Shown in pieces: positions 1 to 8,432 of a stretch of DNA of 64,000 nt. Position 1 is the stretch's first letter. The number at the start of each line of letters is the position of its first letter. Under the pieces are notes generated by a model. It was not told the DNA's origin, searched no databases, and worked only from the letters and a program-made list of their open reading frames with translations. The translations under genes were made by a program, and so were the position numbers. Origin of the DNA: UBA6522 sp963664945 (GTDB lineage: Bacteria; Pseudomonadota; Gammaproteobacteria; Steroidobacterales; Rariloculaceae); assembly GCA_963664945.1 (NCBI GenBank), contig OY761822.1, positions 5,834,827 to 5,898,826 on the forward strand, written 5' to 3'.

Positions 1-1003
1 GCGTCGGCATGCCGGTGGACGGGCCGACGCGCTGCACGTCGAAGAGCACCGCCGGGAGTTCGGCGAAATAGGCATAGCCGATGAACTCGCTCATGAGCGA
101 CAGCCCGGGTCCGCTGGTGGGCGTGAAGGCCCGCGCCCCGTTCCAGGTGGCGCCGAGCACGATACCGATCGCCGAAAGTTCATCCTCCGCCTGGACGATG
201 CAGTAGTTGCGCGTGCCCGATTCGCGGTCGACCCGGTACCGCTCGCAGAACGCCTTGAACGCATCCATCAGCGAGGTGGACGGCGTGATGGGATACCACG
301 CGCCGACTGTCGCCCCGGCGAAGAGGCAACCCAGCGCCGACGCCGTGTTGCCGTCGATCATGATCTTGCCGTCAGTCGCGTTCATCCGCTCGACACGCGT
401 GGGCAACGGACAGTCGAAGTGCTCGCTGGCGTAGTTGGCGCCCAACTCGATGGCGTCCATGTTCGCCTGCAGCAGCGCCTGCTTGGTTGCGAACGTCCGA
501 TGCACGGCGTCCTCGATCACCTCGCGGTCCAGTTCGAGCAGTGACGCGAGCGCCCCCACGTAGGCCATGTTCTTCATCAGGATACGGGCGCGGGCGTTAC
601 TGAAGTGCTCGTTGCACATCTTCGCCAGGGGCACGCCGAGGATGGTCACGTCCTGGCGGTTGACGACGCTGTGGCGGGGCCAGGTGGAATCGTAGAGGAA
701 CACGCCGCCCGGGCTGAGCGAGGCAAGATCCTGCTGGTACGTCTCGGCATTCATGGCGATCATGATGTCGATCTCGCCGGAGCGCGCCAGGTGCCGATCC
801 CTGGTGACCCGGATCTCGTACCAGGTGGGGAGCCCCTGGATATTGCTCGGGAAGAAGTTCTTCCCCATGACCGGAATGCCCATGCGGAAAATGGTCTTCA
901 TCAACAGACTATTCGCACTGGCCGATCCCGTGCCGTTCACATTCGCCAGGCGAATGACGAAGTCATTGATCCTGTCGGCGTTTATCCGGCTTTTCGTTGA
1001 CAC
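1..1003 (-). CDS. korA: 2-oxoacid:ferredoxin oxidoreductase subunit alpha (KorA-like), partial
   Basis: This is the N-terminal 334 codons of a KorA-type subunit; the rest lies beyond the left edge of the window. The translation begins with the gamma-domain motif 'RLANVNGTGSASAN' and continues into the alpha domain ('GAWYPITPSTSLMD', 'AEDELSAIGIVLGA', 'TSGPGLSLMSEF'). Family members oxidatively decarboxylate 2-oxoacids such as 2-oxoglutarate to acyl-CoA, with ferredoxin as electron acceptor. I placed the start at a GTG that overlaps the last 22 bases of the upstream Fe-S/FAD gene, which implies translational coupling. The thiamine-binding beta subunit (korB) is expected just outside the window. 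Family assignment is firm; the exact 2-oxoacid cannot be told. Confidence 0.88.
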   Translation of the reverse strand, partial: MSTKSRINADRINDFVIRLANVNGTGSASANSLLMKTIFRMGIPVMGKNFFPSNIQGLPTWYEIRVTRDRHLARSGEIDIMIAMNAETYQQDLASLSPGGVFLYDSTWPRHSVVNRQDVTILGVPLAKMCNEHFSNARARILMKNMAYVGALASLLELDREVIEDAVHRTFATKQALLQANMDAIELGANYASEHFDCPLPTRVERMNATDGKIMIDGNTASALGCLFAGATVGAWYPITPSTSLMDAFKAFCERYRVDRESGTRNYCIVQAEDELSAIGIVLGATWNGARAFTPTSGPGLSLMSEFIGYAYFAELPAVLFDVQRVGPSTGMPT

Positions 1004-2793
1004 TGCACCAGGTCCTCCGCCGCCTCGTCAACGGCGTAAGGGATAGTCAGGGTTGACTTCTGCATGTCCCAGGCCGCCGTCGGACACCGCTCCGCGCACA
1101 ATCCGCAGTGCACGCAGAGGTTTTCATCCTTGACCATGACACGCGAGGTGTGTTTCAAGGGCCCCGATACGAAAAACGGCTGGCTCGGTTCCAGCACGGG
1201 CGCCTTGAGATTCTGCTTGAGGGTGTCCTCGTCCGCATTGGGGGCGATCGTCAGGCAGTCCACCGGACAAATGTCGATGCACGCGTCGCATTCAATACAC
1301 AGGTCATCCGTGAACACGGTTTGCAGATCGCAGTTGAGGCAACGCTCGACCTCGGTGATCACCTGCTCCGCGGTGAATCCCAGTTCGACTTCGATGTCGA
1401 GCTTGCTGAATCGCCGCTTGAGATCCACGTGGGGCATGATTCGCCGCGCCGACGGGTCGAAGTCGTTGCTGTAGCTCCACTCGTGGATGCCCATCTTGGC
1501 GCTTTGCAGGTTGACCCCGCGCGGCAGGCGCTCGGTCAGCGCACCGCCGCGGCAGTACTTGTCGATGGAGATCGCGGCCTGGTGACCGTGCTCCACCGCC
1601 CAGATGATGTTCTTGGGCCCGAACGCCGCGTCGCCGCCGAAGAACACGCCGGGGAGCGTGGACTCGAAGGTAACGGCGTCGACCACGGGAACCTCCCACC
1701 GGTCGAACTCGATACCCAGGTCCCGCTCGATCCACGGGAAGGCGTTGTCCTGGCCGATAGCCAATACCACGTCGTCGCAAGGGAAAAACTTCTCACCGAC
1801 CACGCGGCTGTCGGTTATGCGGCCGTTCCCGTCGATATCGTAGTCCATCAGGTCGAAGTTCATGCCCACCAGCTTGCCGTCGCGGAGCACGAACTCCCTG
1901 GGCGAATGGTTGACCACGATCTCCACCCGCTCTTCCTCCGCGTCCTCCAGTTCCCAGTCGGACGCCTTGAAGAATCCGCGGGGCTTGCGCGCCATGACCT
2001 TGACGTCGTCGGCGCCCAGGCGCAGCGAGGTGCGGCAGCAATCCATGGCGGTATTGCCCACGCCGATGATCAGAACTTTCTTGCCGATGGACTCGATATG
2101 CCCAAAGGCCACGGACTCCAGCCACTGGATGCCCACGTGAATTCGGTCGCTGTCGTTGCGGCCCGGGATGTTGAGGTTCTTGCCCTTGGGTGCGCCGCTG
2201 CCGACGAAGACGGCGTCGAATCCCTCATCCAGCAGCTCGCGCATGCTGTTAACCGGCGTGTTCAGCCTCAAATCCGCGCCCATGTCGACGATGTAGTCGA
2301 TTTCCTCGTCCAGAACGGAGGCCGGCAGGCGGAACGCGGGAATGTTGGTGCGCATCAGGCCGCCGGTCTTGTCCAAAGCCTCGTAGATGACGCATTCGTA
2401 ACCCAGGGGCATCAGGTCGTTGACCACCGTCAGCGACGCGCACCCCGCACCCACCAGGGCGATGCGCTTGCCGTTCTTCTGCTTCGGCGCCACCGGCAGC
2501 CGTGAACTGATGTCGCCGCGGTTGTCCGCGGCCACCCGTTTGAGGCGGCAGATCGCCACAGGCTTGTCTTCCACCCGGCTGCGCCTGCAAACGGGCTCGC
2601 AGGGGCGATCGCAGACGCGCCCCAGGATTCCCGGGAACACGTTGGACTTGCGGTTCAGCATGTAGGCATCGCTGAACCGCCCCAGGGCGATGAGGCGAAT
2701 GTACTCGGGAACGTCAGTGTGGGCCGGACAACCCCATTGGCAGTCTACGACCTGGTGAAAGTACTCGGTACCTTCCGTCTTGGTGGGTTCCAT
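982..2793 (-). CDS. GltD-like FAD/NAD(P) oxidoreductase with C-terminal 4Fe-4S domain
   Basis: The 603-aa protein resembles the small subunit of glutamate synthase fused to a ferredoxin-like tail. The N-terminus carries the Cys-rich Fer4_20 region ('CQWGCPAHTDVPEY', 'CDRPCEPVCRR'). Two Rossmann folds follow: an FAD fold whose motif reads 'GAGCAS' where 'GAGPAS' is usual, and an NAD(P) fold ('IIGVGNTAMDCCR'). Near the C-terminus are two CxxCxxCxxxCP clusters ('CIECDACIDICP', 'CVHCGLCAERCP'). Sitting in the operon with korA, it probably passes electrons between the 2-oxoacid oxidoreductase and NAD(P)H or ferredoxin. It overlaps korA by 22 bp and begins 13 bp after the YbaK-like gene. Confidence 0.85.
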   Translation of the reverse strand: MEPTKTEGTEYFHQVVDCQWGCPAHTDVPEYIRLIALGRFSDAYMLNRKSNVFPGILGRVCDRPCEPVCRRSRVEDKPVAICRLKRVAADNRGDISSRLPVAPKQKNGKRIALVGAGCASLTVVNDLMPLGYECVIYEALDKTGGLMRTNIPAFRLPASVLDEEIDYIVDMGADLRLNTPVNSMRELLDEGFDAVFVGSGAPKGKNLNIPGRNDSDRIHVGIQWLESVAFGHIESIGKKVLIIGVGNTAMDCCRTSLRLGADDVKVMARKPRGFFKASDWELEDAEEERVEIVVNHSPREFVLRDGKLVGMNFDLMDYDIDGNGRITDSRVVGEKFFPCDDVVLAIGQDNAFPWIERDLGIEFDRWEVPVVDAVTFESTLPGVFFGGDAAFGPKNIIWAVEHGHQAAISIDKYCRGGALTERLPRGVNLQSAKMGIHEWSYSNDFDPSARRIMPHVDLKRRFSKLDIEVELGFTAEQVITEVERCLNCDLQTVFTDDLCIECDACIDICPVDCLTIAPNADEDTLKQNLKAPVLEPSQPFFVSGPLKHTSRVMVKDENLCVHCGLCAERCPTAAWDMQKSTLTIPYAVDEAAEDLVQCQRKAG

Positions 2794-2806
2794 GGGCAGC
2801 CTGCTA

Positions 2807-3283
2807 TCACTCGTGAGCCGGACGGGGAAAAGCGAAGTATTCGGCGCCTCGCATCAGCCGCTCGAAATTCGTGTCGCTGACCTGGACCGGGGATCGATGA
2901 TCCCCGGCTTCAAAGTAGACATCGGGCTGGGCCCTGAGGGTGATATCCACCACGGTGGGGACACGATACCACGGACCGATGGGCGGCACCGAACCCACGG
3001 CGCAATCGCAAAAGAGGTCATCGAGGTCTTGTTCGGTCGCGATCCTGGTGAGGCGGCGCAATTCGGCGCCGACAATATCCAGATCCGGCTCGTAATGCGC
3101 GGGGAAGACCGTCAGGACACAACCATGCGGATCCTTGAACAGCACGGCCCTGGCCAACCGCTCGGGAGGGATTCCGGCTCTTTCATCTGCCTGAACGGGC
3201 GAATGTGTGGACCTGTGCCGAAGGATCCGGAATTCGATCTCCTCGAACGCAAGGGCGTCACCCACGGTGGTCGCGATACTCAT
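2807..3283 (-). CDS. YbaK/aminoacyl-tRNA editing-domain protein
   Basis: This 158-aa protein looks like a stand-alone YbaK/ProX-type editing domain ('VLFKDPHGCVLTVFPAHY' then 'FCDCAVGSVPPIG'). Such proteins hydrolyse mischarged aminoacyl-tRNAs. I chose the internal ATG at 3283 ('MSIATTVGDAL') because the 18 residues before it do not look like the family. It is the first gene of the minus-strand unit that continues into the Fe-S/FAD gene and korA, so it is probably cotranscribed, although a functional link to 2-oxoacid metabolism is not obvious. The C-terminal part ('FERLMRGAEYFAFPRP') matches what I recall of related YbaK-like proteins. The substrate tRNA is unknown. Confidence 0.65.
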   Translation of the reverse strand: MSIATTVGDALAFEEIEFRILRHRSTHSPVQADERAGIPPERLARAVLFKDPHGCVLTVFPAHYEPDLDIVGAELRRLTRIATEQDLDDLFCDCAVGSVPPIGPWYRVPTVVDITLRAQPDVYFEAGDHRSPVQVSDTNFERLMRGAEYFAFPRPAHE

Positions 3284-3444
3284 CCGCTTCAATCTACCCG
3301 GCTCGCGCGCCATTATAGACGCGGAACGTGTCTCCACAAAGGCAATCCGGTGCGAATCGGAATCCCACCCAAATCGGATCGGTCTACCGATTTAATGATC
3401 AAAAGCCGGACGAAGCACTTGCAAATAGGATAGTATGAACTTGG

Positions 3445-4908
3445 ATGGCAAGCCGGCGGCCAGTTATTTCCCGAATTGGCGATTCCACCGCGCCAACGTA
3501 TCTGTGCGCACTACTTTCGGCCGCGAGCCTCACCGTCGCCGCCCAGCATCCCGACCCCGTTGACGCCCAGCAACCCGATCCCACCGAGGCGCCGGCAGGC
3601 CAGGCGTCCGAGCCGGCCGAAGGCGAACCCGTCACCGCGTTGACCGCGGCCGCCGCCCTTCCCCCGGGGGATGAGCTTGTTGAACAGCCCGGGCCGGAAG
3701 TGGAAGCCTACATCACCCGCCTCGAAGCGCAGCTCTCGCTGCGCGACCGGCTCGATCACCGCGAGTATTCGGAAGCCGTGCCGATCGCCGCGCGGCTGGT
3801 CGAACTGACGACCGAAGAATTCGGGGAACGATCGACAGAAACCGCCGTCGCGATTTCAAATCTCGCCGAGAGCCAGCGAAGGGCGAGGCTTTACGAAGAT
3901 GCGGAGCGAAACTTTCTCGCGTCCGTCGACCTCTTCCAGCAACTGGACGGCGAGTTCTCAGAAGCGGTGGTCACGCCCCTGGTCGGCCTCGGCGTGACCT
4001 ACCAGAGCATGGACATGCATCCCCAGGCGGTGACCGCCCTGGAAGAAGCGCGCACGGTGAGCCGCCGCATCCACGGATTGCTGGGCGAGCAGCAGGTGGA
4101 CATTCTCCAGCATATCGCCAGTTCCATGGCCAGCATGGAAATGTTCGAGCAGGCCGACGCGCAGCGGCTTGCCGGCCTGCGGATCATGGAGCGATTGCAC
4201 GGGGAGAATTCGCTGGAGATTCTGCCCTCGCTGTACGAGCACGCCATGTGGTTGCGGGACGGGTTTCGGTTCGACCGGGAGCGCGACTATTACAGCCGCG
4301 CGATGACCATCATTCGCAACCGGGAAAGCAACAACAGTCCGCTGATGGCGCAGCCGCTGCGCCGGATCGGTAACAGCTTCCGCGTTCAGAAACTGCCTGA
4401 AGGACGCGGCATCGGCTCGCTCAAGAGGGCGCTGGAGATTCTCGAGGCCCAGCCGGAACCCGATACGTTGCAGATCGCGCGGGTCTTGCGGGACATGGGC
4501 GACTGGAACGTGGCGTTCAGCAAGATCGGTCCCACCGGAGACGAGTACCGGCGCGCCTGGAGCCTGCTCAACGAGGTGGAGGACGGTGCGGAATGGCAGC
4601 GGCGCTGGTTCCATGAACCCGAATACGTGCTCCACGAATACCCCAGCACCCGCGGACTCGCCGACGCGGGCGAACCCGGCGCGCTGCCGGGGCACGTGCT
4701 GGTGACATTTGACGTTCTCCCGTCGGGGAGAACCCGGAACATCCAGATCCTCGAGTCCGTGCCGCCCGGCCTCAAGGACGAATCCAGCGCGCGCTCCATT
4801 GCCAGGTCCCGGTTCCGTCCGCAAATGGTCGATGGCGAGCCGGTGCTGGCCGAGGGCGTTGCCAGGGACTTCACGTTCTATTACACGCCCAGGGCAGCGG
4901 ACAACTAG
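3445..4908 (+). CDS. Secreted TPR protein with TonB-type C-terminal domain (paralogue 1)
   Basis: The 487-aa protein has an N-terminal signal-like segment (about residues 15-33), then a Pro/Glu-rich linker rich in 'QQPDPTE'-like runs. A long alpha-helical region of tetratricopeptide-like repeats follows (about 100-370). The last 80 residues match the TonB/TolA C-terminal fold: 'GHVLVTFDVLPSGRTRNI', then 'SIARSRFRPQMVDGEPV'. Such proteins are periplasmic and often lack the TonB membrane anchor function. The next gene is a shorter paralogue, so this is a tandem duplication. The cellular role is unknown; envelope-stress signalling is possible because a two-component pair lies just downstream. 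Confidence 0.7.
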   Translation: MASRRPVISRIGDSTAPTYLCALLSAASLTVAAQHPDPVDAQQPDPTEAPAGQASEPAEGEPVTALTAAAALPPGDELVEQPGPEVEAYITRLEAQLSLRDRLDHREYSEAVPIAARLVELTTEEFGERSTETAVAISNLAESQRRARLYEDAERNFLASVDLFQQLDGEFSEAVVTPLVGLGVTYQSMDMHPQAVTALEEARTVSRRIHGLLGEQQVDILQHIASSMASMEMFEQADAQRLAGLRIMERLHGENSLEILPSLYEHAMWLRDGFRFDRERDYYSRAMTIIRNRESNNSPLMAQPLRRIGNSFRVQKLPEGRGIGSLKRALEILEAQPEPDTLQIARVLRDMGDWNVAFSKIGPTGDEYRRAWSLLNEVEDGAEWQRRWFHEPEYVLHEYPSTRGLADAGEPGALPGHVLVTFDVLPSGRTRNIQILESVPPGLKDESSARSIARSRFRPQMVDGEPVLAEGVARDFTFYYTPRAADN

Positions 4909-4932
4909 CAGCCCGTGGCGGGTAGCACGGCC

Positions 4933-6039
4933 ATGCTCCGGTGGGGCCACCTGATTCTAGTCGCCGCGGCCGTCATGCGCCCGGCGTTCGCGCAGGATGA
5001 AGCACAGGCGTCGATCGATCGCGCCAGGCTGCAACTGGAGCGCGACCAACTGGCGGACGCCCAGGCGAGCTACCTGGAAGGCATCGGCCAACTCACGTCG
5101 GAACTCGGCGCGGATTCGCCCCTGCTCATCGAGCCCTATTCCGAACTCGCCCGCCTCTACATCCTGAACAATCAACCGCTGGAGGCGATCACGGTGCTTC
5201 AGACCGCCCGGGACTTAAGCCAGAGAACCTACGGCCTGTTCAATCTGGAGCAGGTGCCGCTGCTGGACGAGATCGGTCGCGCGCACCTGCTCATGGGCAA
5301 TACGGTGGAAGCCCGGAACGTGCAACGGGAACGCCTGAACGTGGCGCTTCGCCGCTTCGGGGAAGATGATCCGCGAACGGTCCCATACCGGGATCACCTG
5401 GCCGGCTACTACGACCAGTCGAGAATGCGGTTGCTGGCACGGGAGGAATATGAAGCCATCCTGGAAATCCAGCGGGAAGCGTTCGGGGACAATGACGGCC
5501 GGCTGCTGATTCCGCTCAGCCAGATGACCGCCATCGACATTCGTCTGGGCAATCGCGTTTCCTCCCGCGGTCAGTTGGCGCGCGCGCTCGCATCCGCCAC
5601 CAACGCCACACCCTTGCAGCGGGCAACCGCGCATGCCGTTCTTGGGGACTGGGAACTGGTTCGCAACCGTGTCGAAGCTGCGCAGGAGCGCTATCGGCAG
5701 GCCTACGAAGCACTGAGTACGGAACAACCGTCGCTTGCGGAGGAGTTCTTCGCCGCGCCGCGATTCATCGACTTCATACCCCCCGCGAGTGCGGTGGATT
5801 GGCAAGCGAGCCCCGACAGCTACGCCTGGGGTTACGTGGAAGCGCGGTTCCAGGTCTCCGAAAACGGGAAAGCCACGAACATCTTCATCGCCGACGCCAT
5901 TCCCCCCATGCTGATGAACGCCCTGTACGCCCGCAGGCTGGCCGAGGCCCGTTTTCGACCGCGGCTCGTGGATGGCGCGCCAATGCCGACGGCGGGCGTC
6001 TCCTACCGGCACGAGTTTCGTTTCCGGATCGGCGAGTGA
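4933..6039 (+). CDS. Secreted TPR protein with TonB-type C-terminal domain (paralogue 2)
   Basis: The protein has 368 aa from the ATG at 4933; a GTG at 4915 would add six residues. It opens with a signal peptide ending near 'RPAFAQ', continues with TPR-like helices ('ARLYILNNQPLEAITVLQ') and ends with a TonB-type domain ('GYVEARFQVSENGKATNI', 'AEARFRPRLVDGAPMPTAGV'). Its layout is the same as the gene 24 bp upstream, without the Pro-rich linker. The two are very probably an operon of diverged duplicates. I see no catalytic motif. The ATG is favoured because the signal peptide then starts with a normal n-region. Confidence 0.7.
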   Translation: MLRWGHLILVAAAVMRPAFAQDEAQASIDRARLQLERDQLADAQASYLEGIGQLTSELGADSPLLIEPYSELARLYILNNQPLEAITVLQTARDLSQRTYGLFNLEQVPLLDEIGRAHLLMGNTVEARNVQRERLNVALRRFGEDDPRTVPYRDHLAGYYDQSRMRLLAREEYEAILEIQREAFGDNDGRLLIPLSQMTAIDIRLGNRVSSRGQLARALASATNATPLQRATAHAVLGDWELVRNRVEAAQERYRQAYEALSTEQPSLAEEFFAAPRFIDFIPPASAVDWQASPDSYAWGYVEARFQVSENGKATNIFIADAIPPMLMNALYARRLAEARFRPRLVDGAPMPTAGVSYRHEFRFRIGE

Positions 6040-6092
6040 GCCGGACGGGCGGGCCAAAACCATGCGCCGGGCCAACACGGCCCGCTAGCGCC

Positions 6093-6224
6093 ATGCGGGC
6101 GATGGTTATCGAGGGTCCCGGGCAACCGCTCCGGTTGCGATCCCTGCCCGAGCCCGACGTCGCACGCGGTACCGCGCGCCCCGTCTCAACTTTTCTCAAG
6201 CCTGGAGGCGGCATCGGGGAATAG
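6093..6224 (+). pseudogene. N-terminal fragment of a zinc-type alcohol dehydrogenase
   Basis: Frame 6093-6224 encodes 43 residues. The first 25 ('MRAMVIEGPGQPLRLRSLPE') look like the start of medium-chain zinc alcohol dehydrogenases, whose normal length is about 330-350 aa. The similarity ends abruptly after 'PEPDV', before the GxCxxD zinc motif, and the frame stops shortly after. What follows is the promoter region of the response-regulator gene. I read it as a gene start left behind by a deletion. The fragment is short, so coincidence cannot be fully excluded. Confidence 0.5.
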
Positions 6225-6244
6225 TCCGTATATTCTATGACGCC

Positions 6245-6955
6245 ATGCGCGCACATCGAGTACTCCTTGTGGATGACGACACCCAGCTCACCGAGATGCT
6301 GGCAGAATACCTCCAGCCCGAAGGCATGATCATCACGGCGGAGGGAACCGGCACCGGGGGTCTCAGGCGGGCCCAGCAGGACGAATACGACCTGATCGTG
6401 CTCGACGTCATGCTTCCGGGATTGTCGGGATTCGACGTCCTTCGCCGGCTGCGGGAAGGCGGAGTGCAAAGCCCGGTGCTGATGTTGACGGCCCGCGGCG
6501 ATGACGTTGACCGCATCGTCGGACTGGAAATGGGCGCCGACGACTATCTGCCCAAACCGTTCAACCCGCGGGAACTGCTGGCGCGCATCAAGGCCATACT
6601 GCGCCGGTCCCGCGACACGGTCGCCGACGATGCCAACGAGTTCTCGGTCGGACCCTACTCGGCGCACATCAAGCGCCGCGAAATTTCCGTGAACGGCGAC
6701 GTGCTCAAGCTCACCAACGCCGAGTTCACGATACTGGTGACACTGATGCGGTCCGCCGGCGAAGTCGTGTCCCGCGACGCGCTGACGCGCACGGCGCTGG
6801 GAAGGCAGTTGCTGCCCGATGATCGCAGCCTGGACACGCATGTCAGCAACCTGCGCAAGAAACTGCATTCCGGCAGCGCCGCGGAATCGCCCATCCGCAG
6901 CGTGCGCGGCAGCGGCTACGTGCTCATCCCCGCGACCGGGCAGTCGGTGAACTGA
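6245..6955 (+). CDS. OmpR/CpxR-family response regulator
   Basis: The 236-aa protein has a receiver domain with the acidic pair 'VDDD' (about 10-12), phospho-acceptor Asp54 in 'LIVLDVMLPG', the conserved Thr in 'MLTARGD' and Lys in 'YLPKPFNPREL'. A winged-helix effector domain follows ('LTNAEFTILVTLMRSAGEVV', 'DTHVSNLRKKL', 'SVRGSGYVL'). The kinase gene begins three bases after its stop. CpxR is the closest subfamily by general feel, including the 'RSLDTHVSNLRKKL' segment, but the orthology is not proven. A TATATT-like -10 box lies about 15 bp before the ATG; no clear Shine-Dalgarno sequence is visible. Confidence 0.9.
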   Translation: MRAHRVLLVDDDTQLTEMLAEYLQPEGMIITAEGTGTGGLRRAQQDEYDLIVLDVMLPGLSGFDVLRRLREGGVQSPVLMLTARGDDVDRIVGLEMGADDYLPKPFNPRELLARIKAILRRSRDTVADDANEFSVGPYSAHIKRREISVNGDVLKLTNAEFTILVTLMRSAGEVVSRDALTRTALGRQLLPDDRSLDTHVSNLRKKLHSGSAAESPIRSVRGSGYVLIPATGQSVN

Positions 6956-6958
6956 GCG

Positions 6959-8404
6959 ATGAGCCTGTTTCTGAAGATATTTCTTTCCTTCGGCGTCGCC
7001 ATGGCCGCGACCCTGGTGGCCACCGTCTATATCAGTTTCCAGTTCGCCCAGGGGGCCTTCGACCCGGTCAGGATTGAACAGCATGATCCGATGGTCAACG
7101 AGGCGGCAATAGCGCTGGCGGACCGTGGCGAGCGGGGTCTGCGCAATTGGCTGGCGGAAAACACCCGACAGGAATCCGGGTTGATACTCCTGATCGTCGA
7201 CGATCGTGGCGAAGAATTGCTCGACAGGGCGCTGCCGGGGGAGATGAGGCGGCTGCTGCGTTTTAGCGGACCTCGGCCGGGGGACGGAATGGGGTTCGGC
7301 GGAGGCGATCGGAGCATGGGTCCGCCGTCGCCTGACCGGGAACGCGAGTCCGACCGGCAACCTCCAAGCAATCTCCGCCCCGCCCAATTGACACCCCATC
7401 TGGTGGGCGAAGACGGCGACGAATACCGGCTGCTGTTCGTGCGGCCTCCCGTAGCGGTGTTCGGCATGCTGGCCTGGCCGGGTTCGCGGGCCGCGATCGG
7501 CGCGGTTGCGCTGTTGATCGCCGCCCTGACCTCGCTGATGCTCGCTCGTTACATTTCCGCTCCGATCGCTCGCTTGCGTCGGGCCAGCCGAGACTTGGCC
7601 AAGGGTCAACTCGACACCCGCGTCGGCGCCCCGAAGCGCGGCTGGGCGACCGACGAAGTCGGCGTTCTTTCCCGGGACTTCGACACCATGGCCGAACGCA
7701 TCCAGGCGCTGGTCACCGACAAGGAAACCCTGCTCAGGGACATTTCCCACGAATTGCGCTCGCCGCTCGCCCGGATCCGCATGGCGCTGGGGCTGGCGGA
7801 GCGAAAAGCCAACGACGAAGTGCAGCCCGATCTTGATCGTATCGAACAGGAAGCGGAACGGCTCGATGCGCTGATCGGACAGATCATGACGCTGGCGCGT
7901 TTGCGCACCCAGCAGGAGCCGGTGCGCGAACCGGTCAGAATGGACGTATTGGTGCGCGGCATCGTCGACGATGCCCGCTACGAGCATCCCGACGCGACCG
8001 TCAACTACCGGAGCCCCGATGGGTTGGAGGTATTCGGTGATTCCCGGGGGATCGCAAGCGCCGTGGAAAACGTGGTGCGCAACGCGCTCGCCTACGCTGG
8101 CGAGGCCGGTCCCATCGACGTGGACATTACCGCCGATGCCGAGGACGTGGTGGTCACAATTAGGGACAGCGGCCCGGGCGTGCTACCGGAAGAACTTCCG
8201 CGAATCTTCGAGCCCATGTACCGGGCTGACCAGAGCCGCGATCACGGCGCCGCACCCAGTGGCAGCGTCGGTCAGGGCATCGGCCTTGCCATCACCGCCC
8301 GGGTGATGGAACTGCACGGGGGCGAAGCGACGGCCGTCAACAGGGCCGGCGGGGGACTCAAGGTGACCCTGAGACTCCCCACCGGCGCTGATGAACGAGC
8401 GTAG
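6959..8404 (+). CDS. CpxA-like sensor histidine kinase
   Basis: The 481-aa protein starts with a transmembrane segment (about 7-28), followed by a periplasmic loop with an Asp/Arg/Pro-rich stretch. A second membrane segment (about 165-195) leads into a HAMP linker ('YISAPIARLRRASRDLA'). The kinase core has the H-box 'DISHELRSPLARIRMAL', N-box 'NVVRNALAYAG', G1 'DSGPGVLPEELPRIFEP' and G2 'GQGIGLAIT'. It phosphorylates the regulator encoded directly upstream. An envelope signal is likely given the CpxA-like layout. It converges on amtB. Confidence 0.9.
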   Translation: MSLFLKIFLSFGVAMAATLVATVYISFQFAQGAFDPVRIEQHDPMVNEAAIALADRGERGLRNWLAENTRQESGLILLIVDDRGEELLDRALPGEMRRLLRFSGPRPGDGMGFGGGDRSMGPPSPDRERESDRQPPSNLRPAQLTPHLVGEDGDEYRLLFVRPPVAVFGMLAWPGSRAAIGAVALLIAALTSLMLARYISAPIARLRRASRDLAKGQLDTRVGAPKRGWATDEVGVLSRDFDTMAERIQALVTDKETLLRDISHELRSPLARIRMALGLAERKANDEVQPDLDRIEQEAERLDALIGQIMTLARLRTQQEPVREPVRMDVLVRGIVDDARYEHPDATVNYRSPDGLEVFGDSRGIASAVENVVRNALAYAGEAGPIDVDITADAEDVVVTIRDSGPGVLPEELPRIFEPMYRADQSRDHGAAPSGSVGQGIGLAITARVMELHGGEATAVNRAGGGLKVTLRLPTGADERA

Positions 8405-8411
8405 GCAGATC

Positions 8412-8432
8412 GCGGCTACAGGTTGTAGCCGC
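8412..8432. terminator. Perfect hairpin between convergent genes
   Basis: A 9-bp perfect inverted repeat (GCGGCTACA, loop GGT, TGTAGCCGC) sits 8 bp after the kinase stop and contains the final codons of amtB. It could end transcription from both sides. It lacks a following T-tract on either strand, so intrinsic termination would be weak and the call is tentative. Confidence 0.35.

Noticed and set aside
1108..2505. 465-codon plus-strand frame
   Set aside because: It is the reverse of the GltD-like Fe-S/FAD gene; composition is of shadow type.
5885..7987. 700-codon open frame on the minus strand
   Set aside because: It runs antisense through a well-supported response regulator and kinase; its composition (Arg, His, Gln, Gly rich) is typical of a shadow frame in GC-rich DNA.
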